A stretch of DNA of 64,000 nucleotides from Thraustochytrium sp. TN22 (lineage: Eukaryota; Sar; Bigyra; Thraustochytrida; Thraustochytriidae), in assembly GCA_013306675.1 (NCBI GenBank), contig JABLUY010000131.1, forward strand, positions 1-64,000. The letters run 5' to 3'. The notes under the pieces are model-generated. The model ran no database searches, was not told where the DNA came from, and worked only from the letters and a program-made list of their open reading frames with translations. Shown one piece after another: positions 48,120-59,061 of the stretch. A program made the position numbers and the translations under genes. Each line of letters starts with the position of its first letter. Positions within the stretch are counted from its first letter, which is position 1.

Positions 48120-50312
48120 CTAGGTGCTCGCGTAGGTGGTGTAGAGACGCAGGCGGGCGGCAGCGCGCTTCGTGGCTTCGTGGGTCTCGCCCTGGACGAC
48201 ACGGCGGATCTGCAGGGCCTCGCTGACGAGGGTGGCGGCACGGGAATAGTCGCGCATCTGAAAGTAGCAGATGGCGGCATTCTCGATGGAGTCGGCGAGT
48301 GATTCCTGCGGCGAGGCGCCAAAGATGCGGCGCTTGATGCGCATGGAGTCCTCGTAGCACTCGAGGGCCTGCGGATAGTCGCCGGAGCTGGTGAGAACAA
48401 GGCCAATGTTGTGGCGCACGCGCGCGTAGGCGAGATGCTCGTCGCCGCGCGTCTCGTGGATGGAGATGGCGCGCTGCAGGAAGATGAGCGCGTCGGTGAA
48501 GAAGCCGAGCGCGTGAGCTTCGAGCCCGGTCTCATTCAGGATGTTGGCGATGAGCGGGTGGTTGCCGTCGAGGGACTCCTCGGCGATGGACTGCGCATCG
48601 TGCAAGAGGCGGAGGGCGCCGCGATGGTCGCCCTCCCGCGACGAGACGGCGGCGAGCGTCTTGTACACCTCGGCGCGCCATGGATGGCGCATGCGCAAGC
48701 TGGCGTCCGCAGTGGCGAGCGCCTGTGTGGCGATCTCGCGAGCGCGCGTCGTGTCGCCTTGCTCGAGCGCCACGAGCGCCTGGTCAATGTAGATTCGCGT
48801 CAGCTCGTAGAAGCGCGGCCCGCGCTCCGCGCGCAGGCGGGTCGCGGCCTCGTTCAGGTGGTCGGCCGCCTGGTCGTACTTGCCCATGCGCATGTAGATG
48901 GTGGCCATCTCGTCCAGAGCGAGGGCCAGGCGCCGCTCGCGGTCCGTCACCTCGGTGTGCGAAAGGATGATGTGGTGCGCGCGCTCCAGCACCTCCAGCG
49001 CAGGGCCGAACTGATCGTTGAGGCGCAGCACCTTGCCTACGCCCATGACGAGGATGTCGGCAACGAAGATGTCGTCCGGGCCCTGATAGGCTTCCACGAT
49101 GGTGAGCGCCTGCGCCTGGTAGACCTGCGCCACGTCGTAAAACGCCTGGTCGATCATGAGCTGGCTCGCCTGGAAGAGCAGGCGTGCATGCGCCATCATA
49201 AGGTCCGCGTCGTGCTCGCGGCCCTGCGTGGCGAGGTCCTCCGAGTCGACGGCCGCCTGCGCCTTGTTTACGAACCACGTTCGCAGCTGCCGGAGAATGA
49301 CCCCATTCAGCCGCGCGAAGCCGCCCTCCACGTGTGTGGCCACCGCCGTCATGATGCGCTCGCGGTCCGCCGCGCTATGGCACTCTGCCTGGCGCATGTC
49401 CATGCGCATGAGCGAGCCCAGCACCCGCTGGTAGTCCTCGCGCAGCGCCTCCAGAAACCGCAGGTGCTCGCCTGGCGGGAAGGCCAGCGCAATCGATCGC
49501 TCACTCTGCACCGCGCCGTAGATCTCCCAGATGCACCACGCGCGCTTGAGCGGCGTCGGATTCACCCAGCTGTCGAAGAAGACGATGCGCTCGTCGAAGC
49601 GCCGGATCGCCTCGTGCAGGCCCGTCGACAGCAGGCGCTCCCGCTCGCGCCGCACCTCGTCCAGCTGCTCATCCGCCGTCAACAGCCCCTGGTTCGCGCC
49701 AAAGATGTCAATCCACACGAAGGACTCGCGCATTGGCGCGCCCTGCGACTCGAAGTGCGCCGACAGTCCGGCCACCACGTCCGCGAACCGCGTCTTGCGC
49801 GCCTGCGACACGAAGGCGCCCTCGAACGGACGCCCCACCAGCGCGCGGTCCACCAGCTTCAGGTAAATCTCGCCCGCCGTGCGCACCGCCGGCAGCACCA
49901 GGTACTCGCAGAGATCCTCCACGGTCCACTCCTCGCGTTCCTTGAGCACCACGTCGCTCGGCGAGAACTCCACGCCCAGCGCGTCCTCGGCCGACCCCAG
50001 CTGGCCCTGCCACACGTGGCCGGACTTGTCCGTCACCGCCACGGTCGACCCGCCGCGCAGCGTCCTCGCCGCGCGCTCCACGTCCGCCCTGACCGTCGCC
50101 AGCTCCACCTGGGGCAGCAGCTCGCCGCTCAGCAGGTTCTCCCTGAGCTCCAGCAGGAACTCCATCGACAGGCCCTGGAAGCACACCACCTCGTTGCTCA
50201 GCCGGTCCGAGTACTCGCCGCTCGACCGCTGCGTCGCCGACCGCGCCAGCACGCGCGCGCCGCGCGCCAGCGCCGCCGACTTGCGTCGCGCCGCCGCCGC
50301 GCGCCGCCGCAT
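48120..50312 (-). CDS. TIR-like domain plus kinesin-light-chain-type TPR protein
   Basis: The 730-residue protein has two parts. Residues ~160-300 match a TIR-like domain that I recall from algal and stramenopile proteins: AFVSQARKTRFADVVAGL (167-184), FVWIDIFGANQ (198-208), IVFFDSWVNPTPLKRAWCIWEIY (243-265, split around the Pro). The paired WIDIF..NQ and LKRAWC(I/L)WEI motifs are the recognisable features. Residues ~370-725 hold about seven 42-residue TPRs of kinesin-light-chain type, e.g. ALDEMATIYMRMGKYDQAAD, ARVRHNIGLVLTSSGDYPQA and SIENAAICYFQMRDYSRAAT. There is no NB-ARC or other NTPase between them. The first ~30 residues are Arg/Ala/Ser-rich without acids and could be a mitochondrial presequence; Met50 is an alternative start. 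Role is unknown; a signalling or immune-type adaptor is inference. Confidence 0.7.
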   Translation of the reverse strand: MRRRAAAARRKSAALARGARVLARSATQRSSGEYSDRLSNEVVCFQGLSMEFLLELRENLLSGELLPQVELATVRADVERAARTLRGGSTVAVTDKSGHVWQGQLGSAEDALGVEFSPSDVVLKEREEWTVEDLCEYLVLPAVRTAGEIYLKLVDRALVGRPFEGAFVSQARKTRFADVVAGLSAHFESQGAPMRESFVWIDIFGANQGLLTADEQLDEVRRERERLLSTGLHEAIRRFDERIVFFDSWVNPTPLKRAWCIWEIYGAVQSERSIALAFPPGEHLRFLEALREDYQRVLGSLMRMDMRQAECHSAADRERIMTAVATHVEGGFARLNGVILRQLRTWFVNKAQAAVDSEDLATQGREHDADLMMAHARLLFQASQLMIDQAFYDVAQVYQAQALTIVEAYQGPDDIFVADILVMGVGKVLRLNDQFGPALEVLERAHHIILSHTEVTDRERRLALALDEMATIYMRMGKYDQAADHLNEAATRLRAERGPRFYELTRIYIDQALVALEQGDTTRAREIATQALATADASLRMRHPWRAEVYKTLAAVSSREGDHRGALRLLHDAQSIAEESLDGNHPLIANILNETGLEAHALGFFTDALIFLQRAISIHETRGDEHLAYARVRHNIGLVLTSSGDYPQALECYEDSMRIKRRIFGASPQESLADSIENAAICYFQMRDYSRAATLVSEALQIRRVVQGETHEATKRAAARLRLYTTYAST

Positions 50313-50956
50313 CGTGCTGCCACGGCACGCGCCGCCGCCGCCGCCGCCGCCGCCGCCACTGCCCGCGCGCGGCCGAGCGCGCGCCGCGACCCGGACGGAG
50401 CGAGCGAAGCGAAGCAGGCGCGGGCCCGAGCAGTACCGCGGTTGCTGCTTTGAAGTCAGGCGAGCTTTGATCGAGGGTCAGCGACCTTGGCGGCCGGCAC
50501 GCGCGCTTTACGCCCGTCAGGGCAGTGCACGCGCTCGCCGACCTGGCGGTTGCTAGCTAGCTAGCTAGCTAAGCTAGCACGCCCGAAGCTATGAAGCATG
50601 AGAGAGAGAGAGAGAGCTGGCTGGCACTGCTGAGAGCTCGGAGCTGGGCTTTGAGCTGACAGAGCCTGACAGAGCCTGTCTTGCTTCCTTCCTCCAACCT
50701 CTCGAGCCGACTCGCGACGAGGGGATCAGCAAGTGCGGCCAGGTTGTGAGCGGAGCAAATGAATCGGATTGTCAAAATCTGTCTGTCTGTCTGTCTGTCA
50801 TTCTGTCGGTTGCTGCTTGGTTGGTTGGTTGCTCACGGACTCACCGTCTCGTGGGTTTCCAGATTTCCCGTGGACGGCGTGGACCATGACCAACGACCTT
50901 GTCAGAACCTGTCAGAACTCGTAGTGAGCAAAAGGTTGCTTGAATTACGACTTACT
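50313..50956. other. Intergenic region, TIR-TPR gene / ABCA gene
   Basis: 644 bp between two minus-strand genes, with several simple repeats: CCG runs next to the TPR start, GCTA units at ~50551-50574, GA units at ~50600-50615, CTGT units at ~50777-50798 and TTGG units just after. No gene is supported. Confidence 0.5.
50551..50798. repeat. Cluster of short microsatellites
   Basis: Separate (GCTA)n, (GA)n and (CTGT)n tracts lie within 250 bp in the promoter or leader of the TIR-TPR gene and the 3' flank of the ABCA gene. None has coding potential. Confidence 0.8.
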
Positions 50957-53900
50957 TTACTTGCCAAAGATGTTGGGAAAGATGCCTGAGCTCATAAAGG
51001 AGGAGGCAAAGGAAGCCGACGTGGCGACTCGCGAGCGATTGGTCGGGGCATAGCGGTTGGCAATGTTCATAAAAACCTGCTCGAGAGAAGCCTGAGAGAC
51101 GCTGTAGGAGTCGAGGCCCCATACGTCGCGATTGGCCTCGAGGGTCTGAAAGATGGAGGCAAGGGAGTGACCCTCAAAAGGGATGCTGAGTGTGGCCTGC
51201 GGGCCGTACTGCTCTTTGACAGAGCCGCCTAGGGCCTCCTGCATGTAACCAACGGCGCGCAGGCAAGCCTGATAGCCGGCGACTCGGATCTGGACCTCGT
51301 AGCCAGAGCAGAAGCGCTTCTTGAGATGCTGCGAAGTGCCGATGCAGCGCATGACGCCGCCAGCCATGATGCTCACGCGATCGCAGAGCGCCTCGCACTC
51401 CTCCATGGAGTGGCTGGTGAGCACGATGCTGCGCGACTCGTGCATGAAGCTGCTGATGATCTCCCAGATGCGGCGCCGCGCGCTGGGATCCACGCCCGCG
51501 CTCGGCTCGTCCAGGAGAATGACGTCCGGCCCGCCCAAGAGCGCGATCGCAATGGACAGCTTGCGCTTGGTACCGCCCGAGTAGGTGGAGGAGATGACAT
51601 CGGCGAAGGGCCGCAAGTCGCAGGCATCCAGCAGGGCGGCAACCGTCTTATCGATGTTTGCGGCCGGGATGCCCTTGATGCGCGCGTAGATTTCCAGATG
51701 CTCCTGGGCAGTCAGTCTTGGAAAGAGCGCGTCGAACTGCGGACAGTAGCCAATGTCGCGGCTCGACCCGTGCAGGAAGATTGATTTGCCGTGCAGGAGG
51801 ATCTTGCCCTCGCTGGGCATGAGCTCGCGCGTGATCATCTTCATGGTGGTCGTCTTGCCGGCGCCGTTGGTGCCAAGGAAGCCAAAGCACTCACCCGGCA
51901 TGATGCCTAGCGAGAGCTGCCGCACCGCCACGAACTTGCGTCCGGTGCGTGCGCTCGAGAAGACTTTGCGAAGCAGGCGCAGCTGGAGAATGTCCTCGGC
52001 CCCGCTGCGGAAGACGCGCCGCCGCTCCTCGCGCACGTCCTCGTCCTCATCAAAGATGTAGCGCCCCAAGCGACGCGCCTTGGCCGACCTGGAGCTGCCA
52101 CCGCCGCCGCCGCCCTTTTCGTCGCCGCCAAAGCGGTGCGGCTCGAACTCAAAGCCCGTGGCGCCACCGCCCTCGATTGGCCGCAGGACGCCAGCGCCGC
52201 TCATCTTGCGCAGCGTGAGGTCATACTCCATGATCTTGTCGTTGGTCATGTGCTCTAGGCTCTGCTCCTCGAGAGGCTCGGGTCGCCCGCCCTCAGCCTG
52301 CAGCTTTGCCTCCTGGCCGCCATCCTTCGCCTCCTCGCGCCCCGAGGTGTACAGCTTGTGCAGCTGGACGTCCTCCTGCGAGGCGGCCTTGGACCCCGTG
52401 CCGTGTGTCGACGCCCTGCTCTCCGTTTCCTCGTCGCTGTCCTCCTCATCACTGAACTGGTATACGGGCTCATTGTTGGCAACCTCGTTGCGCAGCTCCT
52501 GCGCACGCTTCGCGACGTGCATAGGCATAATGGACGCCTTGGTCTGACGACCATGATGGCAGCGCGCCACGGCCCGCTTGACCTTGTGGAAGGTCTTGTG
52601 CAGCCGTACGTTGCCCATGAGCCACTCAATGATGACCAGCAGGGAGAAGTAAAACCCCGAGAGCAACGCGAGCACAGTCAGATTGCGCCCGAGCAGTTCC
52701 CACGCGAAGACATTCCAGCTCGAGTCGTCTTCCAACACCGAGCGCGTGATGGACTCCTCGGTCGCCGCAATGAGGCCCTCGCCCAGATTGAAGGCCGGAA
52801 ACCAGCGAAAGACGCGGCGCATTGCCTCGCCCTGGGTGGTGAGTCCATAAATGTCCAACGAGACCGCCGTCACCACGAACATCCAGCCGGTGAGAAAGTT
52901 GAAGAGCGAAATGGCAATCTGCGCCGTGTTGTCGTCCTGGAACAAGAAGGAAAGGCAGTACGCCTGCGGGATGGCCGCCAGGCCGTATAAGAAGAAGAGC
53001 GCGCAGGTGCCAAAGGCGACGGCCGACTGGTTATCCGCGAAGTCGATGGCGCCCGAGATGGAGAAGCAGAACAGTGTCCACACCGCCACAAGCAGGTAGC
53101 ACAGATAGTCAAAGAGCAAGTTGCCCAACCAGTACGTCTTGTAGCCCAGGCCGCTCACGAACATGAGGTGCTTGGCGTGCGAGACGCGCTCCTGCACGGC
53201 GTGCATGCCATAGCACGCCGGGTTGTAGCAAAAGGGGACCAGCGTGAAGAGCACCGCGAAGAACGCCAGCCATACCACGCGAAACACGTTCTCCTTCATG
53301 GACGTCTCAAATGGATGGTTCCACACCCGGAACGACGCCTCTGGCTCTCCGGTCTCCGCCCGCAGTCGCGCGGTTGCCACTTCGTTGATGCACGCGGCCT
53401 TGGCATGCCCCGAGGATGCGCTGTACAACGTCGTCAGCGGCACGGGGAGACTCACATTGAGCGTGCGCTGGCCTACGAGCGTGCCAAAGGTCAGCGTCCC
53501 GGCCACGGAGGCGAACGCGCTTGCATCCACCCAGCCGGACACCAGGCCGTCCGAGCCGACCACCGGCACGCCCGCTAGCTCCAGTGTCTCGCGCACCGTC
53601 AGCCCGCTCACGTCGGGCAGGCGAATCCACGAGAGCCCGCGATCCAGGATGCGCGACGCCTCGAGCAGGACCGAGAACGGCGTCGTTGCCTCCGTGGCGT
53701 CGAGCACGAAGCTCTGTCCTAGGAGGCTACTCAGCGCAAGCGAGAGCGGCCGGAAGCGCACCGTGCCCAGCACCTGATCGTATAGCGAGTATACGTTGCC
53801 GTCGGCGGGCATTCCGTTCTCCTCGAGAAAGAGGACCGCCAGCGCCAGCGACCCGTCGCCTGCCATCACAGCGTCGCACAGCGAAGCCCATTCGGCATTC

Positions 53901-56900
53901 TCGTCGATCCCAAAGGATGTGGTGAGGTTCGCGAGCCCGAACGACGCCTGCACCTCCGCCAGCGTCAGATTCGAGCCGCAGGCGCGCGCGCGGTAGTAGC
54001 GGTCCGGGTCTGAGCCGAGGGCGTCCATCACGTCCTCCACCGTGAGGTCGGCCAGGGTGGCGCCGACGCCAAAGGCTTCCGTGGCATTGACCTCTTCGCG
54101 GATGGAGTCCAGCAGTGCGTCCAGCGCTTCCAGACCCCGCAGGGTTGTGTTCTCTGGAAGCAGGCTCAACACGAGCGATTCGCTTTGCGCGTCCATGGTT
54201 TGGCGCAAGAGCTGGAAGACCTCCGGCAGCAGCTCGTCGGCGGCAAAGCCGAGGAGGAGAGCTGCCGGGTCTTCCGGGTCAAGCTGCACCACCGCGCCTT
54301 CCAGGAGGCCGGCGCCAAAGATGGCCTGCAAGCCTTCCAGCACCCAGGTCTGCACTTGGACCACTGCGGAGTTCGCGTCGCTGGCATCGCCCACGCCGCC
54401 TGAGCCGCCTGAGCCGCCTGAGCCGCCGCCACTGACCGCGGCCGCGCCGCTCGTGAGCCAGGACACCACATCTGTGCCTGTGCTGGTCACCGTCTGGGCC
54501 AGGCTCATGACGGGCGAGTCAAGAACGTCGGCCACCATCTTGTCCATGAGCGCGTCGAACCGAAGCGCCGCGGCCTCCGCCACAGTCATCCCCATCTCGT
54601 TTGCAACCCAGGCGAGAATCGCATCCTGATCGACGCCGGAAAAGCCGGCAATGTCGCCGAGGTTGATGGGCACATAGACTGTGTCACCTAGCACATACGA
54701 GCACAAGTCCATCTCGCGGCGCTTGAGGTCAATCTCGGCCGAGAACTCGTGCACCTGCGCCTCCTGTTTCTGCAGATTTCTCCACGACAGGCACGTGCTC
54801 GACGCGCAGTCGTGGTCATAGAGTGCGACGTTCTCGGCAAAATTCGGAGACGTCAGGGCCTGGCCGTTACGCGAAGTGTGTGGCGAGCGCCCCGGTGAGG
54901 TGCTGGTGGTCGCCGAGGTATCGATCTCGATGCCCAGCTCCTGTGGCGAAACCTCCACTTCGGGCGGCCAGCGCACGCCGTCAGAGTTTTCCTGGCTGTT
55001 GATATACGTCACGAAGTCAAAGCCTGGCATCATCGCTGCGGTCGACATCTGCAGCGCCGGGCCGGCGCCCTGGGGGCTGATGGAGAGAATGAAGAGAACA
55101 GAGGTGACGACGATGAGAGGCATACACAGCTCGTGGAAGATTGACCCGCGGTCGCGGCGCAGGGCGATGATGCGCTTGCGAATCACCTGCCAAAGTTGCG
55201 CGCGGTACGAGATCTCGACCGGGCCAGACTTGGCCGGATCTGCCTCGGCGCTGGCCGTGCGCTTCTGGTGGCTTCGCGAGAAGCGCGCTGTTGAGTCCTT
55301 TCCATCGCTGCTCTCGCTGGGCGTCATTGCGTTCTGTGTCTTCTCAGCAACCGAGAGAAAGACGTCCTCGAGCGAGGTCATGCCAATGCCGTACGAGGTG
55401 ACGTTGAAGGAGGCCAGGCGCTGCTCGAGTGCCAAGAAGAGATCGCCAAGCGCCTTGTTTTGGCGCGACGGTAGTTGAAAGGAGACCTCGCCCGCCGAGT
55501 TGGTGAGTAAGCGGGCCTCCGGCACGTGCTTCTGCACGAAGGCCTCCAGTGCGCTTACGTCCTTTTTGGAGTGGTCCGTCTTGGTCATGAACATGACGTA
55601 GCCAAGGCCATACTCGAGCTTGAGTTCGAGCGCGGACCCGGTGCACACGATCTTGCCGTCTTTCATGATGGCGATCCGATCACCCAGCAGGTCAGCCTCC
55701 TCGAGGTGGTGCGTCGTCAAAATAATGGTACGGTTGCGCTTGTGGCGCAGAATCAGCGACATCATAGAGCGCCGGCTCTGCACGTCCATGCCGGCGCTCG
55801 GTTCGTCCAGAAAGACCACCTTGCTGTCGCCGATGAGCGAGATGGCTAGGCTCAGCTTGCGCTTCTGGCCACCCGAGAGCCGCGCGGTCTGCACGTTTGT
55901 CTTGTCGCAGAGCTCGCAATCCTCGATCATGCGGTTCACCTCGGCGTCAAGGTACTCGTCCTTGACGCCCTTGAGCGCAGCGAAGAACTCGAGGTGCTCG
56001 CGCACCGTGAGGTCCGGGTACAGCACGTTGTGCTGAGGGCAGACGCCCATGATCTTGCGCACCGAGTTGATGTCGCGCACGATGGATTCGCCGTAAATGT
56101 ACGAGTCCCCGCTCGAGACCTCCTGCAGGCCAGACAGCATAGCGATCGTGGTGGACTTGCCTGCACCGTTCGTGCCCAGGAGGCAGGTCACCTCGCCGTG
56201 CATCATCTCCAGGTCGATGCCCCTGACGGCCACCTTGCGTTTGACGCCGCCGTACGCCTTGGTGAGCCCACGCAGCTCCACAGACGGTTGGGCAATGTCC
56301 CAGCGGCGAACACGGTCGAGCTGCCGCTCGATGGTGCCGGCTGTGGCGGCCGCCATGGCCGATGCCGTCGTGCCTTCGCCGCCATCGCCGTTGACGCCGG
56401 CATCACCACCACCATTGCGGCGCAGGATTCGCTTCGACCAGGCGCCGCAGGTCTTGGTCCAGAAACTCGGGCGCAGGATGAAGCTAGGGCTCTCGTGTCC
56501 GCCGAACTTGCTTGGAAGCACCTTGTCCAGATACCAGGCGAGAAAGCAGTACAGCAGGAAGTCGAAAATGAGCATCCCGAGCGTGAAGCTGAAGGGCATG
56601 TTGCCCTCGGACATGTTGCTCCACGTGAGACCGACGCTGTTGCGCTCGTACGCGATGATGCGGTCGAGGCCAAGCGCGTAGGCGGTCGGCGACAGCAGTG
56701 AGAGCGCCTTCTTCACCTTCACGAATTGGTAGGTTTCGTAAAAGGTGAAGATGTAGGCCGGGACCACCATGCAAAAAACCACGAGCGGGCCGAGCATACT
56801 AGCAAGCTTGGCGCGGTTGAAGAAGGTCGAGATGATAAAGGCCAACGAGATGAGCGACATATTGAAGAGGAAGATGAAGACCAGCACGAGGGAGAAGTCT

Positions 56901-58442
56901 GCCTTACCGAAGACCGTCGCGCTCATGTAGGCCGCTTGCGCCAGGGCCTGCACAAAGAAGAAGACGGTGTAGGTGACCAGCCACGACAGGTTGAAGACCC
57001 ACTCGCGCAGGCCCATGATCTTCATCATCTCCTTCATGCGTACTTCTTTCTCCTGCACAATGACCATGATGAGCTGCGACACCGGGTACACGACGGCGCA
57101 CGCCATAATTAGCCCAGTGATGTAGCCGAAACGCGCGTAAAACTCGGAGACCTCCCACTCAAGTGTCGGATAGGGCGAGCTCCAGTCATCCCCAAGGGAG
57201 AACGACTGCGGCGGTGGCGGCAGATTCTCCATGGCCAGACCCACGCCTTCAGCGTCTAGCGCCGGACTGCTGACGCCAGAGACGTTCTGAGCGAACCGGA
57301 GGAAGGCCGTGACGCTCAGAGACGTGAGCGCGTCCGTGGCGCCTTGCGCGCCACCGAGGTACTTGTTCGCATACTGTAGACCCTGCGCAGCCGCAGCAAC
57401 GCTCTCGTCCTGCATAAGGGTCGCTGACAAAATGTCCTCCACGAGGTCGAGCCCGTCCTTTCCCGAATGCACGGTGTGCGTCCGGTTCGCCACAAAGAGT
57501 TCCACAGCCCGCTGCAGCGAGAGGAATCCGGACCATTGGTACGCGTTGCTACCTGTGCCCAAGTCGCGTGCGAACTCGCGTATCGTTTCCTCCGTGTTGG
57601 GCAGTACGGTGTGCTGCATGCGGATGCGCACGTCGAAGCGCTGGGCAGTGAAGTCCAGCTCATCAAAATGCAGGTGAGCCCACACGCGCTGGCGCCTCGC
57701 TTCCTCCGGGTCAGTCGCCTGGAGGTCTGCGGCGTTCTCCACCGTCTCGTAGTAGTGGACCTCGGCCTTGTCGAAATCTGCAAAGACATCACCTTCGACC
57801 TTCTCCCAGAAGCGATAATTCTCGTGCATCCATGCGCGGAAGCGATGCACCTCTGGGGTGTCTGGGCTCAAAATTACCTTGCCGAGGCGAAGAAGGTTCC
57901 ACCAAATGGCGCCGTCGACGCGGCTTATGAGGTCCGAAGCAGTGTCGAGATTGTCCGCGCCGACCGTCTCGCGCAATGCGAGGTGAATCCAGACGAACTC
58001 GTCGAGCGTCAGCAGGTTCCTCATGCCTTCGGCCATAAAGATGCTGTCGAGGTCTTCGTAAAGGGCGATCAGCTCGTCATCACCCTCAGGCAGGTCGACC
58101 AAGACTTCGCTTAAGACCCTCGCGGTCTTGGCCACGTCGTAGAATCGCGTCGCGTAGAGGGTGGTATCATGGCGCTTTATCTTCGAGATCTGATAGAAAG
58201 CAACCACCACAAGAATGAAGAGCATGGGCGAGAGCATCTCGAGAAGCGTCTGCATTGGCCGCCGCCGCTTCATGGTCAAGTTTTTTTTCATCACGGCGCG
58301 CAGCTGTCGCGCGCCGAGCCCTGCTGACGACAGAATGCATGGTCGCTCCGGGCGATGCTGCATGTTCGACAGCGCGCTCCTCGCCTGCTCCTCGCCGCCC
58401 TGCTGGAGTTTTGCCTCCTCTCCTGCTACTCCGGCGTTTGCA

Positions 58443-58475
<33 letters not shown>

Positions 58476-58543
58476 GCAGCAGGGGCGGGCGCTTGCTCCT
58501 GGCCGGAGCCCTGGCCTAGCTCGGCACCGCCGCCGCCCGTCAT
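50957..58543 (-). CDS. Full-length ABC transporter, subfamily A
   Basis: The 2,528-residue protein has the ABCA layout: TM1 at ~104-119, a large first exocytoplasmic loop (~120-465), TM2-6 (~468-700), NBD1, a regulatory linker, TM7, a ~590-residue second loop (~1155-1745), TM8-12 and NBD2. NBD1 has Walker A GTNGAGKST (~790), signature LSGGQKRKLS (~889) and Walker B VVFLDEPSAGMD (~908). NBD2 has Walker A GTNGAGKTT (~2222), signature YSGGTKRKLS (~2320) and Walker B VILLDEPSAGVD (~2337). All catalytic motifs look intact. ABCA proteins move lipids or sterols across membranes; the substrate here is unknown. The N-terminal ~60 residues are Ala/Gln-rich low complexity, and Met61 is an alternative start. 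Between TM12 and NBD2 lies an acidic, charged region (EDSDEETES). No intron is needed over 7.6 kb. Confidence 0.93.
58440..58483. repeat. CAG/CTG repeat in the ABCA N-terminus
   Basis: A run of mostly CAG units on the plus strand encodes the polyAla stretch near residues 21-35 of the ABCA protein. It is a simple repeat likely to vary in length. Confidence 0.8.
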
Positions 58544-59061
58544 CCTCCTCCTCGCCCCGCCGCGTCGTCACCGCAGCGTCTCGGGGCGCCCGTAGGAGGT
58601 CCGCTCGCGGTCACGAGCGAGACAGGAGGTTTTGATGAGCGAAATGATGTTGTTGAGCGAGCGAACAGTGCCTCTTCACAGCAAGTCGAAGCGGTAACTC
58701 ACGTCTTGCCTCGTTTCCTCCGGGCGAAAAGTGAGAGCAACTGCAAAGCTGGCCAATCGATCGCACGCCGCCAGTCAACAGCATTCCGCGCCTTGTTCGG
58801 GCCGCTGCTCGCCTCGCGGCGCGCTTCCTCTTAAGCTTGCTTGTGGGCCCGGGCGCACCCTCACGCTTCCTGCCCGCCGGGGGGCCGTTTAGTCGTTCAA
58901 CGGGCAACTTGAAGGACTGCCAGTGTGCGCACCGTTTTTTCTCAAACCCCTCCCCCGCCGGGCAGGCACTGGCAGGCACCGTGCCCGTGCAGTGGTTGGT
59001 CATGCAGGACGCACGCGCCGCAGAGGCCGCCGCAGTGCCGTGGGGCTTCGTGTAGCCGAGG
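58544..59061. promoter_or_regulatory. Divergent intergenic region, ABCA / ankyrin-FN3-IQ gene
   Basis: 518 bp between opposed start codons, expected to carry both promoters. An in-frame TAG at 59053-59055 limits the downstream gene. No other feature or RNA gene is recognised. Confidence 0.4.

Noticed and set aside
48411-50453. 680-codon plus-strand frame opposite the TIR-TPR gene
   Set aside because: Composition is the mirror of the real gene (Arg/His/Leu), with no domain or signal. The minus strand has clear TPRs.
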